A model generated the notes under the pieces. That model saw only the letters and a program-made list of their open reading frames with translations. It was not told where the DNA came from and searched no databases. Position numbers and translations under genes: made by a program. This document shows positions 25,975 to 34,319 of a stretch of DNA of 64,000 nucleotides, piece after piece; the stretch's first letter is position 1; each line of letters starts with the position of its first letter. Source of the DNA: Bacillota bacterium (lineage in GTDB: Bacteria > Bacillota > Clostridia > Peptostreptococcales > Anaerovoracaceae); NCBI GenBank assembly GCA_029101005.1, contig JAQXQE010000017.1, positions 16,803 to 80,802 on the forward strand, in the 5' to 3' direction.

Positions 25975-26193
25975 ATGAAGAAGAAATTTAAGCTTGAGAA
26001 CCTTGATTGCGCACACTGCGCTCAGAAGATGGAAGACGCTATCAACGCACTGCCAGATGTTGAGGAGGCTTCAGTAAGTTTCATGACACAGAAGCTCACA
26101 ATCGTTGCAGACGAGGATAAGATGGAAGCAGTTATCGAGCAGGCTGTTGCTGAGATTGCAAAGGTTGAGCCTGATTGCGTAGTTGTTAGATAA
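25975..26193 (+). CDS. Small heavy-metal-associated (HMA) domain protein
   Basis: 72-residue ferredoxin-like metal chaperone of the CopZ/HMA type with LDCAHCAQKMEDAI (metal-binding CxxC). The track starts at 25906 inside the repressor gene; the ATG at 25975 with AGGAGGGCC just upstream is the true start. The downstream ATPase has no N-terminal HMA domain, so this free domain may be its detached metal-binding module. DCAHC is the form often seen in Zn/Cd-type ATPases rather than the copper type (MxCxxC). Confidence 0.9.
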   Translation: MKKKFKLENLDCAHCAQKMEDAINALPDVEEASVSFMTQKLTIVADEDKMEAVIEQAVAEIAKVEPDCVVVR

Positions 26194-26205
26194 AAGGATA
26201 TTGCT

Positions 26206-28107
26206 ATGAAACAGAAGTTAACGGCTAAGCAGCAGAAGTCTCTTCGCGAGATTATTATCGCAGGCGTGCTACTTGCGATTCTTATGGTCGTTGAGCACAC
26301 TGAGTCTATTCCGCTTTTTAATGAACATTCATGGACTATGCTTCTTGCATGTCTGGTGCCATATCTGCTCGTTGGAAGGGATGTCGTGAGACTCTGTATC
26401 AAGGGTATTCTCAACAGACAGCTTCTTGATGAGAGATTCCTGATGACAATTGCGACTATCGGTGCTTTTGCAACTGAGGAGTACTGCGAGGCTGTAGCAG
26501 TAATGCTTTTCTACCAGGTGGGAGAGTTCTTCCAGAGCTATGCTGTAGGTAAGTCAAGAGAGTCAATTCAGCAGCTTCTCACTATTGCTCCTGAGTATGC
26601 GAATGTAATCGCAGAAGACGGAAGTGTTGAGACTGTTGACCCGGACGATGTAGAGATTGGAGATGTACTTCTTGTTAAGCCTGGCGAGAAGATTCCAGTT
26701 GATGGAACTGTAATCGAAGGAAGTGGACTTATCAATACTTCGGCACTGACTGGTGAGTCAATGCCAAGAGAGGTTCAAGTGGGAGATGCAATCATCTCTG
26801 GCTGTGTCAACGGTGAGAGTCTTCTCAAGGTGAGAGCTGATAAGCTCTACGATGATTCAACTGTAGCACAGATTCTCGAGCTCGTTGAAAACGCGGCAAC
26901 TAAGAAGTCTAAGACTGAGTCATTTATCACTAGATTCGCGAGATATTACACACCAATCGTTGTAGCTGGTGCAGCTATTCTCGCATTCATACCACCGATC
27001 TTCTTTGGTGAATTTACAAAGTGGATGCTCAGAGCATGCACATTCCTCGTAATCTCATGCCCATGTGCACTCGTTATCTCGGTTCCGCTTGCTTTCTTCG
27101 GAGGTATTGGAGCGGCTTCGAAAGCAGGTGTGCTTGTAAAGGGTTCGAACTATCTTGAGATGATGGCTAATCTTGATACCATCGTATCTGACAAGACTGG
27201 AACTCTTACTCAGGGAAAGTTCAAGGTAAGTGCTGTTAATCCAGCTGCTGATTTCGACAAGGATTCCCTTATGAGGTATGCTGCAGCAGTTGAGCAGACT
27301 TCAACTCATCCTATTGCTGTATCAATCTGTGAGGCATATAAGGATGAGATTGATCCAACAGCTCTTGCAGCTGTTGAGAACCTTGCAGGCAGAGGTATTA
27401 CTGCTAATTTCGAGGGTAGAAAGCTTGCTGTCGGCAATATGAAGCTTATGAATGAGCTTGGTGTTGCAGTGGCAGAAGATGCTGTTATCAGAAGTGGAAC
27501 CTGTGTATATATTGCAGTTGACGGTGTTTACGTTGGAAGCATTGAGGTAGCTGATGCTCCTAAGAGCGAGGCGGTAAGGGCAATCACTGATATCAGAGCT
27601 GAGCATGTTAAGAATATTGTGATGCTGACTGGTGATGCTGAGGATACAGCTAAGAAGGTTGCTGCTGAGCTCGGAATCACTGAGTACAGAGCGGAGCTTC
27701 TTCCACAGGATAAAGTATCGGTTGTTGAAGAACTTCTCGAGAAGGTGGGAGTTGCCGGCAAAGGCAAACTTGCTTTTATCGGTGACGGAATCAACGATGC
27801 GCCTGTGCTCACTAGAGCGGATGTAGGCATTGCTATGGGATCTCTCGGATCTGATGCGGCTATCGAGGCGGCTGATATCGTTATTATGGATGACAATCTT
27901 GAGAGAATTCCAACTATCATCAGAATCGCCAGAAAGACTATCGGAATCTCTAAGGCGAATATCGCTTTCGCACTCGCTGTTAAGATTGCCTGTCTCGTAC
28001 TTGGTGCTGCGGGCATCGTAGGAATGTGGGGCGCTGTATTTGCGGACGTTGGAGTTGCTTTCATCTGCATACTGAATTCGATGAGAACCCTTGCAAAAAA
28101 CGCTTAA
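26206..28107 (+). CDS. zntA: Zn/Cd/Pb-type P1B ATPase (metal efflux)
   Basis: 633-residue P-type ATPase pumping divalent metal out of the cell. The N-terminal HMA domain is absent, being encoded separately upstream. Two short N-terminal helices are followed by the core: ALTGESMP (actuator), VISCPCALVISVPLA with the CPC metal site typical of the Zn/Cd/Pb group (about residues 285-299), DKTGTLTQG with the phosphorylated Asp (about 329), STHPIAVSI (the HP nucleotide motif) and GDGINDAP. Third gene of the repressor-chaperone-pump operon; expected to be induced by excess zinc. No terminator is obvious after it. Confidence 0.94.
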   Translation: MKQKLTAKQQKSLREIIIAGVLLAILMVVEHTESIPLFNEHSWTMLLACLVPYLLVGRDVVRLCIKGILNRQLLDERFLMTIATIGAFATEEYCEAVAVMLFYQVGEFFQSYAVGKSRESIQQLLTIAPEYANVIAEDGSVETVDPDDVEIGDVLLVKPGEKIPVDGTVIEGSGLINTSALTGESMPREVQVGDAIISGCVNGESLLKVRADKLYDDSTVAQILELVENAATKKSKTESFITRFARYYTPIVVAGAAILAFIPPIFFGEFTKWMLRACTFLVISCPCALVISVPLAFFGGIGAASKAGVLVKGSNYLEMMANLDTIVSDKTGTLTQGKFKVSAVNPAADFDKDSLMRYAAAVEQTSTHPIAVSICEAYKDEIDPTALAAVENLAGRGITANFEGRKLAVGNMKLMNELGVAVAEDAVIRSGTCVYIAVDGVYVGSIEVADAPKSEAVRAITDIRAEHVKNIVMLTGDAEDTAKKVAAELGITEYRAELLPQDKVSVVEELLEKVGVAGKGKLAFIGDGINDAPVLTRADVGIAMGSLGSDAAIEAADIVIMDDNLERIPTIIRIARKTIGISKANIAFALAVKIACLVLGAAGIVGMWGAVFADVGVAFICILNSMRTLAKNA

Positions 28108-28133
28108 ATATAGGCATATCAAGGGATTTGGGG

Positions 28134-28163
28134 CTTGAATTCAAGTGAATATGGTGCTATTAT
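28134..28163 (+). promoter_or_regulatory. Promoter of the rimP-nusA-infB operon with a palindrome over the -35
   Basis: TTGAAT, 17-base spacer, TATTAT. The -35 is embedded in the perfect 12-bp palindrome CTTGAATTCAAG (28134-28145), a possible regulator site. Confidence 0.7.
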
Positions 28164-28185
28164 TATTACATACGTTAAAGCAAGG

Positions 28186-28210
28186 AAGAGTGGGGAAACC
28201 CACTCTTTCA
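28186..28210 (+). terminator. Attenuator-like hairpin in the rimP leader
   Basis: AAGAGTGGG / GAAA / CCCACTCTT is a perfect 9-bp stem with a GNRA loop, then TCACTT. It lies between the promoter and rimP. It could reduce transcription or protect the leader; NusA-dependent autoregulation is a possibility but is inferred only from position. Confidence 0.6.
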
Positions 28211-28237
28211 CTTATGTTCGGACAAATTGGAGGCAAG

Positions 28238-28714
28238 ATGGCAAAAGTAGATGTCTGTGCAAGAGTAAGCGCAATGCTTGAGGATTTCCTCACTGAGAAG
28301 GAACTCGAGATCTATCTGATTCAGTATAAGAAGGAAGGTCCAGACTGGAAACTCAAGGTTTTCCTTGATAAGACAGAGGGCGCTGAATCTGAGTATGTGA
28401 ATATCGAAGAGTGTGAGGTAGTTACAAGATATCTCAATGAGAAGCTTGATGAGGAAGATTTCATCGATAAGCGCTATACCCTGGAAGTATCGTCTCCAGG
28501 TCTCGACAGAGAACTTATCAAGGACAACCACTTCACAAGATACGCTGGTAAGCTTGTAGAGGTGAAGCTGTACGAGGCAATTAACGGCAATAAATTTCTT
28601 GAGGGAGAGCTCGTTGGTAAGAACGAGGGCATCGTTACAGTTAAGGTGAATGATGCTGATATTGAGATCCCTGAGAAGAAGATTTCTAAGATAAATCTAG
28701 CAGTAGTTTTCTAA
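28238..28714 (+). CDS. rimP: Ribosome maturation factor RimP
   Basis: Assists 30S subunit assembly. 158 aa from the ATG at 28238, which has GGAGG 4-5 bases upstream; the track's GTG at 28145 lies inside the promoter region and is rejected. The family signature KRYTLEVSSPGLDRELIKDNHF is partly at about residues 82-103, followed by a C-terminal Sm-like domain. The rimP-nusA-rnpM-infB order is conserved. Confidence 0.95.
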   Translation: MAKVDVCARVSAMLEDFLTEKELEIYLIQYKKEGPDWKLKVFLDKTEGAESEYVNIEECEVVTRYLNEKLDEEDFIDKRYTLEVSSPGLDRELIKDNHFTRYAGKLVEVKLYEAINGNKFLEGELVGKNEGIVTVKVNDADIEIPEKKISKINLAVVF

Positions 28715-28724
28715 GGAGGAAGAA

Positions 28725-29837
28725 ATGAACAAGGAATTTCTTGATGCACTATCAGATCTCGAACGTGAGAAGAATATTTCAAGAGAAGAGATTATCACTG
28801 CTATTGAGGATGCAGTAGAGAACGCATATAAGAAGAATTACGGAGCATCAAATGTCAGAGTAATCGTTGACAGAGAGACTGGCGAGGTAATGGTTCTTAT
28901 GGGCAAGGAGGTCGTTGAGGAAGTATTCGACGACATGACAGAGGTTTCACTCGAAGAGGCACTCTCATACGACGATAGATATGAGATTGGTGACATCATC
29001 GAGTATCAGGTAGACCCTAAAGACTTCGGAAGAATTGCAGCACAGGGCGCTAAGCAGGTTGTAGTTCAGAAGATTAGAGAGGCTGAGAGAGCTAACTCAT
29101 ATAACGAGTATATCGACAAGAAAGGTCAGATCATCTCAGGTAAGGTTGAGAGAATCAACAACGGAACAATGCTTGTTTCATTCGGTAACACTGAAGGAAT
29201 CATCCCTGCTTCAGAGCAGGTTAAGGGTGAGAGCTTCAAGCTTGGAGACAGAATCAAGGTATACGTAATGGATGTTAAGAAGGAGAACAAGGGACCTCAG
29301 GTATTCCTCTCAAGATCACATCCAGGCCTTGTAAGGGGGCTCTTCGAGCTTGAGATTCCAGAGATTGCTGATGGAACAGTTGAGATTAAGGGTATTGCAA
29401 GAGAGGCAGGATCAAGAACAAAGATCGCTGTATACTCACACGATGAGAATGTAGATTCTGTAGGTGCTTGCGTTGGTAACAGAGGCGCAAGAGTACAGGC
29501 AATCGCTGATGAGCTCTTCGGAGAGAAGATCGATATCATCGTATGGGACGAGGATCCAGCAGTACTTGTAAGCAATGTACTAAGACCAGCAGTTGTTGAG
29601 GGCGTATATGTTAACGAGGACGAGAAGATGGCTACAGCCGTTGTTCCTGAGCAGCAGCTCTCACTCGCTATTGGTAGAGAGGGACAGAATGTAAGACTCG
29701 CAGCAAGAGTAAGCGGATGGAAGATTGACATCAAGAGCAAGGCTCAGCTCGAGCAGAGCGGTTTCAACTTCGATGAGTATCTTGACGAGGGAGAGATTGC
29801 TGATGAGTTCGAAGACACAGAGAACGCCGATGCGTAA
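28725..29837 (+). CDS. nusA: Transcription termination/antitermination factor NusA
   Basis: Binds RNA polymerase and modulates pausing, termination and antitermination. 370 aa: N-terminal polymerase-binding domain (about 1-125), S1 domain (about 130-200, GQIISGKVERINNGTMLVSF), then two KH domains (about 200-345, VGNRGARVQAIADEL and AIGREGQNVRLAARVSGWKIDI). An acidic tail ends the protein and the acidic repeats of proteobacterial NusA are absent, as is normal in Firmicutes. AAGGAGG lies before the start. It overlaps rnpM by 8 bases. Confidence 0.97.
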   Translation: MNKEFLDALSDLEREKNISREEIITAIEDAVENAYKKNYGASNVRVIVDRETGEVMVLMGKEVVEEVFDDMTEVSLEEALSYDDRYEIGDIIEYQVDPKDFGRIAAQGAKQVVVQKIREAERANSYNEYIDKKGQIISGKVERINNGTMLVSFGNTEGIIPASEQVKGESFKLGDRIKVYVMDVKKENKGPQVFLSRSHPGLVRGLFELEIPEIADGTVEIKGIAREAGSRTKIAVYSHDENVDSVGACVGNRGARVQAIADELFGEKIDIIVWDEDPAVLVSNVLRPAVVEGVYVNEDEKMATAVVPEQQLSLAIGREGQNVRLAARVSGWKIDIKSKAQLEQSGFNFDEYLDEGEIADEFEDTENADA

Positions 29838-30102
29838 ATGCGTCTCATGCATGATGTCATATCCGCAGAATCAGCTCATAAGACTGACACGCAAGGGAGA
29901 TGAGATTATCATCGACCACAACGGCAGGAGTGAAGGACGCGGAATGTACATGTGCAGAAACGCTGAGTGCATCGATAATATGATCAAAAGAAAAGCATTC
30001 AATCGTGCGTGCAGATGCAATCTCAATCAGGAAATGCTCGCAGCACTGCATGATGAACTGCTTACGGTATTGAAGGAGGGTACAAATGTCAAAGAAAGTT
30101 AG
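29830..30102 (+). CDS. rnpM: RnpM/YlxR family RNA-binding protein
   Basis: 90-residue basic protein starting MRKCVSCMM, overlapping the nusA end by 8 bases. The ORF track's longer start (29725) reads nusA in the wrong frame and is not used. GRGMYMCRNAECIDN and KRKAFNRACR are family hallmarks. Homologues (YlxR) in Bacillus and Clostridioides are reported to bind RNase P RNA and modulate it. The L7Ae-like ylxQ gene that usually separates it from infB is absent; here infB follows directly, overlapping by 17 bases. Confidence 0.9.
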   Translation: MRKCVSCMMSYPQNQLIRLTRKGDEIIIDHNGRSEGRGMYMCRNAECIDNMIKRKAFNRACRCNLNQEMLAALHDELLTVLKEGTNVKES

Positions 30103-32851
30103 TGAACTTACAAAGGAACTTGGCATTTCCTATCAGGAGTTAAAAGAATACGCAGACAAGCTCGGCATTGCAGTAAGCAGCCAGCGTGGAAGCGTTGATG
30201 ACAAGGACCTTGGAAGACTTGTCAGCACAATAGAGATGATGAAGGGAAAGACAAGCTCAAATGGTGGTAATGCGAACAGACCTAAGATTAAGGCTGTTCC
30301 AATTATCAATAGGGATATGCCTAAGAAGGCACCTGTTGGTAAGCCAGTAATTCCTACTGATTTCGAGAATAGACCTCACAAGGCTGAGCCAGAGGCAGAG
30401 AAGCCTGCAGTTGAGGAGACAGCAGCTCCAGTTGAAGCAGAGGTAAAGGCAGAGCCAGTTAAGGCTGAGCCAACTCCTGCTCCAGAGAAGACTGAGGCAG
30501 CAGCTAAGGAGGAGCCTAAGGCAGAGTCAAAGCCTGAGGTAAAGCCAGAGCCTGTTAAGGAAGAGAAAAAGGAAGAGGAGGAGTATGTTAATGCTCCTAA
30601 CAAGCCTATGCGCTTCAAGAAGATCGTTGACGCCAACGAGGTAAAGAAGGAAGAGCAGAGAAGAAAGGCTGAGCAGCAGCGCAAGAGCGAGGAGTCAAAG
30701 TCAGAGAAGAGTGGTAACAGAGATCGCAGAAACAACGACAAGAAGGACAATCGCGGCGACAGAAACAAGAATGACAGAAACGGCAAGGATCGTTTCAACA
30801 AGAACGATAAAGACGGAGATAATAAGGGTTCACGTCCAGCTCAGAGAAAGCCTTCTGGCGGCGGCGAGGCTGCTGCAACTCCAACAGGAGACAAGAAGTC
30901 AAAGGGCAAGAGCAAGAAGTTCTTCGATAACAGAGATAAGGACAAGCAGAGCAGATCTGATAGAAAAGAAGACGGAAACGGAATGCGTAACAACAGAAAC
31001 GCAAACTTCGATGAGAGAAGTCTCGAGAAGCAGACCCGTCATAAGAGAAAGAACAAGCCAAAGGATGAGCCAGAAGTCTCAATCGAGGAGCTGCTTCCAG
31101 AGGGTTCAATCGCTGTAACAGTTCCAATCACTGTCGGTGGTCTTGCTGAGCTCGCTGAGATCTCAGTTTCAAGAATCATTATGGCGCTCATGCAGATGGG
31201 AATCATGGCAACAATAAACCAGACTCTCGACAAAGACGCAGTAGAGATGCTCGCAGTAGACCTCGGCGTTGAGCTTGTTGTAACTGAGGAAGAGGAGGAA
31301 GTTGTTGAGGAAGGAATCGACAACCACGAGGATAATGAGAAGGATCTCAAGCCTCGTCCACCAATTATCACAGTTATGGGTCACGTTGACCACGGTAAAA
31401 CATCGCTGCTCGACGCTATCAGAAAGACAAACGTTACAGCTGGCGAGTCAGGTGGTATTACACAGCACATCGGTGCTTCAGAGGTAATGATCAATGGCCA
31501 GAGAATCGTATTCCTCGATACCCCAGGTCACGAGGCTTTCACAACAATGAGAGCTAGAGGAGCTCAGGTTACAGATATCGCTGTACTCGTAGTTGCTGCA
31601 GACGACGGAGTAATGCCACAGACAATCGAGTCAATCAGCCACGCTAAGGCTGCTGGCGTTCCTATCATCGTAGCAATCAACAAGATTGATAAGCCAGGTG
31701 CTAACCCAGATAGAGTTAAGCAGGAGCTCACAGAGCACGGCATCCTCGTAGAGGATTGGGGTGGAGACGTAATCAGTGTTCCAGTATCAGCTAAGAAGGG
31801 AGAGGGAATCACAGACCTTCTTGAGATGATCCTTCTCCAGGCTGAGGTACTCGAGCTCAGAGCAAACCCTGATAGACTTGCTAACGGTACAGTAATCGAG
31901 GCAAGACTTGATAAGGCAAAGGGTCCTATCGCTACACTTCTCGTTACAAACGGAACAATCAAGACTGGCCAGAGCGTAGTAGCTGGTACATGCTCAGGTA
32001 AGATCCGTGTAATGACTAACTTCAAGGGAGATGAGATCAGAAAGGCTGGTCCTGCAACTGCTGTTGAGATTCTCGGTCTTGGTGATGTACCAATGGCTGG
32101 AGACCAGTTCAACATCGTTAAGGACGATAAGACAGCTAGAGAGATCGCTTCTGCAAGAAGAGAGAAGCTGAGAGAGGACGTACTTGCTAAGAACGCAAGC
32201 ACAACACTTGAGAAGCTCTTCTCACAGATTCAGGAGGGAGAGGCTAAGGAGCTCAACCTCATCGTTAAGGCTGACGTACAGGGTTCAGTCGGTGCTATCA
32301 TCTCATCACTCGAGAAGCTCGATACACCAGAGGTTAAGGTAAGAGTTATCCACTCAGGTGTTGGTACAGTTAACGAGTCTGACGTAACTCTTGCTGAAAC
32401 ATCAAATGCTATCATTATCGGATTCAACGTAAGACCTACAACAGCTGTTATGAACCAGGCTTCAAGCGCTGAGGTAGAGGTAAGACTCTACAGAGTAATC
32501 TACGATATCATCGATGATATCCAGGCTGCTATGAAGGGTATGCTCGATCCTGAGTTCAAGGAAGAGGTTCTCGGAATGGCTGAGGTTAGAGATACATTCA
32601 AGGTACCTAACGTTGGTATCGTTGCCGGTGCATACGTTAAGGAAGGAATCGTTAAGAGAAATGAGCAGATTCGTCTTGTAAGAGATGGTATCGTTATCCA
32701 CGAGGGTATGATCTCATCACTCAGAAGATTCAAGGACGATGCCAAGGAAGTAAACGCAGGTTACGAGTGCGGAATCGGTATCGAGAAGTACAACGATATC
32801 AAGCCAGGTGATGTAATTGAGTGCTTCACAATGGTAGAGATCGAGAGATAA
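30086..32851 (+). CDS. infB: Translation initiation factor IF-2
   Basis: GTPase that brings initiator tRNA to the 30S subunit. 921 aa. An N-terminal IF2N helix bundle (about 1-50) is followed by a long low-complexity linker: Pro/Glu/Lys/Ala-rich at about 75-165, then Arg/Asn/Lys/Asp-rich at about 185-325 (NRDRRNNDKKDNRGDRNKND). A second IF2N element lies at about 335-400, then the GTPase domain with GHVDHGKTSLLDA (about 431), DTPGHEAF and NKIDKPGA, and domains II-IV including VKADVQGSVGAI and the C-terminal tRNA-binding domain. AAGGAGG lies about 6 bases before the ATG. A terminator follows the gene. Confidence 0.98.
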   Translation: MSKKVSELTKELGISYQELKEYADKLGIAVSSQRGSVDDKDLGRLVSTIEMMKGKTSSNGGNANRPKIKAVPIINRDMPKKAPVGKPVIPTDFENRPHKAEPEAEKPAVEETAAPVEAEVKAEPVKAEPTPAPEKTEAAAKEEPKAESKPEVKPEPVKEEKKEEEEYVNAPNKPMRFKKIVDANEVKKEEQRRKAEQQRKSEESKSEKSGNRDRRNNDKKDNRGDRNKNDRNGKDRFNKNDKDGDNKGSRPAQRKPSGGGEAAATPTGDKKSKGKSKKFFDNRDKDKQSRSDRKEDGNGMRNNRNANFDERSLEKQTRHKRKNKPKDEPEVSIEELLPEGSIAVTVPITVGGLAELAEISVSRIIMALMQMGIMATINQTLDKDAVEMLAVDLGVELVVTEEEEEVVEEGIDNHEDNEKDLKPRPPIITVMGHVDHGKTSLLDAIRKTNVTAGESGGITQHIGASEVMINGQRIVFLDTPGHEAFTTMRARGAQVTDIAVLVVAADDGVMPQTIESISHAKAAGVPIIVAINKIDKPGANPDRVKQELTEHGILVEDWGGDVISVPVSAKKGEGITDLLEMILLQAEVLELRANPDRLANGTVIEARLDKAKGPIATLLVTNGTIKTGQSVVAGTCSGKIRVMTNFKGDEIRKAGPATAVEILGLGDVPMAGDQFNIVKDDKTAREIASARREKLREDVLAKNASTTLEKLFSQIQEGEAKELNLIVKADVQGSVGAIISSLEKLDTPEVKVRVIHSGVGTVNESDVTLAETSNAIIIGFNVRPTTAVMNQASSAEVEVRLYRVIYDIIDDIQAAMKGMLDPEFKEEVLGMAEVRDTFKVPNVGIVAGAYVKEGIVKRNEQIRLVRDGIVIHEGMISSLRRFKDDAKEVNAGYECGIGIEKYNDIKPGDVIECFTMVEIER

Positions 32852-32870
32852 TCTACAACATATGCATATA

Positions 32871-32904
32871 AGAGCGGGCGCGTAAGCGTCCGCTTCATTC
32901 TTTT
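32871..32904 (+). terminator. Intrinsic terminator after infB
   Basis: GCGGGCGC / GTAA / GCGTCCGC (8-bp stem with one G-U pair) followed by TTCATTCTTTT. Confidence 0.8.
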
Positions 32905-32915
32905 AAAATAATTCG

Positions 32916-32943
32916 TTGTCATGCCGTAATTGTTTGTTATAAT
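32916..32943 (+). promoter_or_regulatory. Sigma-A promoter of the cytidylate-kinase-like gene
   Basis: TTGTCA, 16-base spacer, TATAAT, just after the infB terminator. Confidence 0.8.
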
Positions 32944-32975
32944 GTACATGATTATATCGGATGGGAGGACAGATG

Positions 32976-33602
32976 ATGAATACAGTAATATGCATCAATA
33001 GAAAAAAAGGAACTGGTGGAGCAAGAATTGGAAAGCTTGTTGCAAATCAGCTTGGTATCGCATTCTTCGGTAAGAATCTTGCAGAGATGGCAATCGAGTA
33101 TGGTGGACTCGACCATACAAAGTACGAGCCAATGCTCAAGAAGTATGAAGAGACAGCGCCTAACAAGTTCACATATTCACTCCTCGATATCGGTAACTCA
33201 CATGTTACAAAGATGGCTCCGGCAGAGGACATCATCTACGATCTCGAGAAGGAAGTAATCATTAAGGAGGCTAAGGAGAAGAACTGCGTTGTTATTGGAA
33301 GATGCGGCGGAGATATCCTTGCTGATGCTGATGTAAGAGTAATCAGAGTATTCCTTACAGCTTCAGATGATTACAGAGTTAAGTACATCTTCGATCACAG
33401 TGGCGAAGAGGTAACTGAGAAGGAAGCACGCAAGAAGATGGAGCACGACGATAAGCAGCGTGCACAGTTCTTCAAGAACTACACAGGCAAGGAGTGGGAA
33501 GATCCTGCTTCATACGATATCGTAGTTAACGTAGAGAACCTCGGAGTAGAAGAGACAGTAAGACTGCTCTGCGGAATCTTCCACAACGAATACGAGAAAT
33601 AA
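32976..33602 (+). CDS. Cytidylate kinase-like family protein
   Basis: 208-residue nucleotide-kinase-fold protein resembling the second cytidylate kinase family (AAA/Cmk2 type): the opening VICINRKKGTGGARIGKLVANQLG parallels the R-x-x-GSGG-x-x-IG P-loop of that family, with GRCGGDILAD and FLTAS-DYRV in the core. It differs clearly from the cmk at 2623. The track start at 32961 overlaps the GGGAGG ribosome-binding site; the tandem ATGs at 32973 and 32976 are better, and I use the second for spacing (7 bases). It is a single-gene unit with its own promoter and terminator. True substrate unknown. Confidence 0.75.
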   Translation: MNTVICINRKKGTGGARIGKLVANQLGIAFFGKNLAEMAIEYGGLDHTKYEPMLKKYEETAPNKFTYSLLDIGNSHVTKMAPAEDIIYDLEKEVIIKEAKEKNCVVIGRCGGDILADADVRVIRVFLTASDDYRVKYIFDHSGEEVTEKEARKKMEHDDKQRAQFFKNYTGKEWEDPASYDIVVNVENLGVEETVRLLCGIFHNEYEK

Positions 33603-33605
33603 TAA

Positions 33606-33636
33606 ACAAAGAGACCGCGAAAGCGGTTCTTTTTGT
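33606..33636 (+). terminator. Bidirectional terminator between convergent genes
   Basis: ACAAA-GAGA-CCGC / GAAA / GCGG-TTCT-TTTTGT, an imperfect stem with A-rich and T-rich flanks. It ends the + strand kinase-like gene and probably also the converging minus-strand gene. Confidence 0.75.
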
Positions 33637-33641
33637 GCAAA

Positions 33642-34223
33642 TTATTCTTTGTAAACTATGATGATCTCTTCACCGTCGTTGATTCGGTTCTCCGCATCAA
33701 GCCATATTAGGTCGGCAATCTTAGGCTCTCGCATCAGGCTGTTCCATGCCTTGTAAGTTGCTTTGATAAAATCCTCTTGGAGAGGGTATTTCTCTCTCTC
33801 AACTATCAGCGGACAGCTGTATGGTAAGTCGTTAGTGTCGTATATAAGACACAGTTTGCCGTCGAAATCGATGTGAGGCTGAAGAGGGAATGTCCTGCAC
33901 TGCATAGGTCGTAAAGCTCTGTCGCAGTGGCAGTTTGCCTTACAGTATAGGAAATAGAAAGTGCCATGCCAAGAATCTGGAAACTCATAGTCTTCAGCTT
34001 TAGAAGATGACCAGCCGAGCCATTCTTCGTTACGGAAGTAGACCTTGTCTTCTCCAGGAAGAAGGAAGATTCCCATATCTTCATCAGGGTCGTTGGCGAT
34101 GCTTGAGGCACATGAACAGCAGGCAGCTTCACAGAGCTCCCCGCAATCGTAATCTACAGGCGAGACCTCATCGAGCATCTTGTAGATATCTAGATATTCT
34201 TGTCTTGTAATTATGCTTTTCAT
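33642..34223 (-). CDS. Cysteine-cluster protein (YkgJ/UPF0153-like), unknown function
   Basis: 193-residue soluble protein on the minus strand. It has a Cys-rich N-terminal cluster CGELCEAACCSC (about residues 27-38), a later CKANCHCDRALRPMQCRTFP (about 93-112) and another Cys in YSCPL. The RP-x-QCRTFP piece and CxxxCxxxCCxC resemble Cys-cluster proteins thought to bind zinc or an iron-sulfur cluster. I only recognise the motif class, not a function. It interrupts the usual infB-rbfA order and is transcribed against both neighbours; its start region is divergent from the rbfA promoter. No strong ribosome-binding site is visible. Confidence 0.7.
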   Translation of the reverse strand: MKSIITRQEYLDIYKMLDEVSPVDYDCGELCEAACCSCASSIANDPDEDMGIFLLPGEDKVYFRNEEWLGWSSSKAEDYEFPDSWHGTFYFLYCKANCHCDRALRPMQCRTFPLQPHIDFDGKLCLIYDTNDLPYSCPLIVEREKYPLQEDFIKATYKAWNSLMREPKIADLIWLDAENRINDGEEIIIVYKE

Positions 34224-34262
34224 GTATACAATTGTAACCTCAGATGAGCATCATTCATATTA

Positions 34263-34292
34263 TTGAATTACTCGCGCGTTATAAGGTATAAT
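34263..34292 (+). promoter_or_regulatory. Promoter of the rbfA-nrnA-truB-ribF operon
   Basis: TTGAAT, 18-base spacer, TATAAT, about 28 bases before the rbfA start, with TTGGAGG as ribosome-binding site. Confidence 0.7.
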
Positions 34293-34319
34293 ATAGGACT
34301 AGTTTGGAGGTAGAACATT

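Noticed and set aside
27322-28122. 266-aa minus-strand ORF opposite the P-type ATPase
   Set aside because: Ser/Leu-rich antisense shadow of the phosphorylation and nucleotide-binding domains.
28145-28237. Upstream GTG start giving rimP a 31-residue N-terminal extension
   Set aside because: The extension overlaps the promoter -10 and the leader hairpin; the ATG at 28238 has GGAGG and gives the family-typical start.
29725-29829. Track start for the rnpM frame within nusA
   Set aside because: Those codons are an out-of-frame shadow of nusA (Ser/Arg-rich nonsense); the family begins at MRKCVSC.
30376-30801. Low-complexity repeats in infB as a possible repeat element
   Set aside because: They encode the Pro/Glu/Lys and Arg/Asn/Asp-rich IF-2 linker, which is normally low complexity; no DNA-level repeat units stand out.
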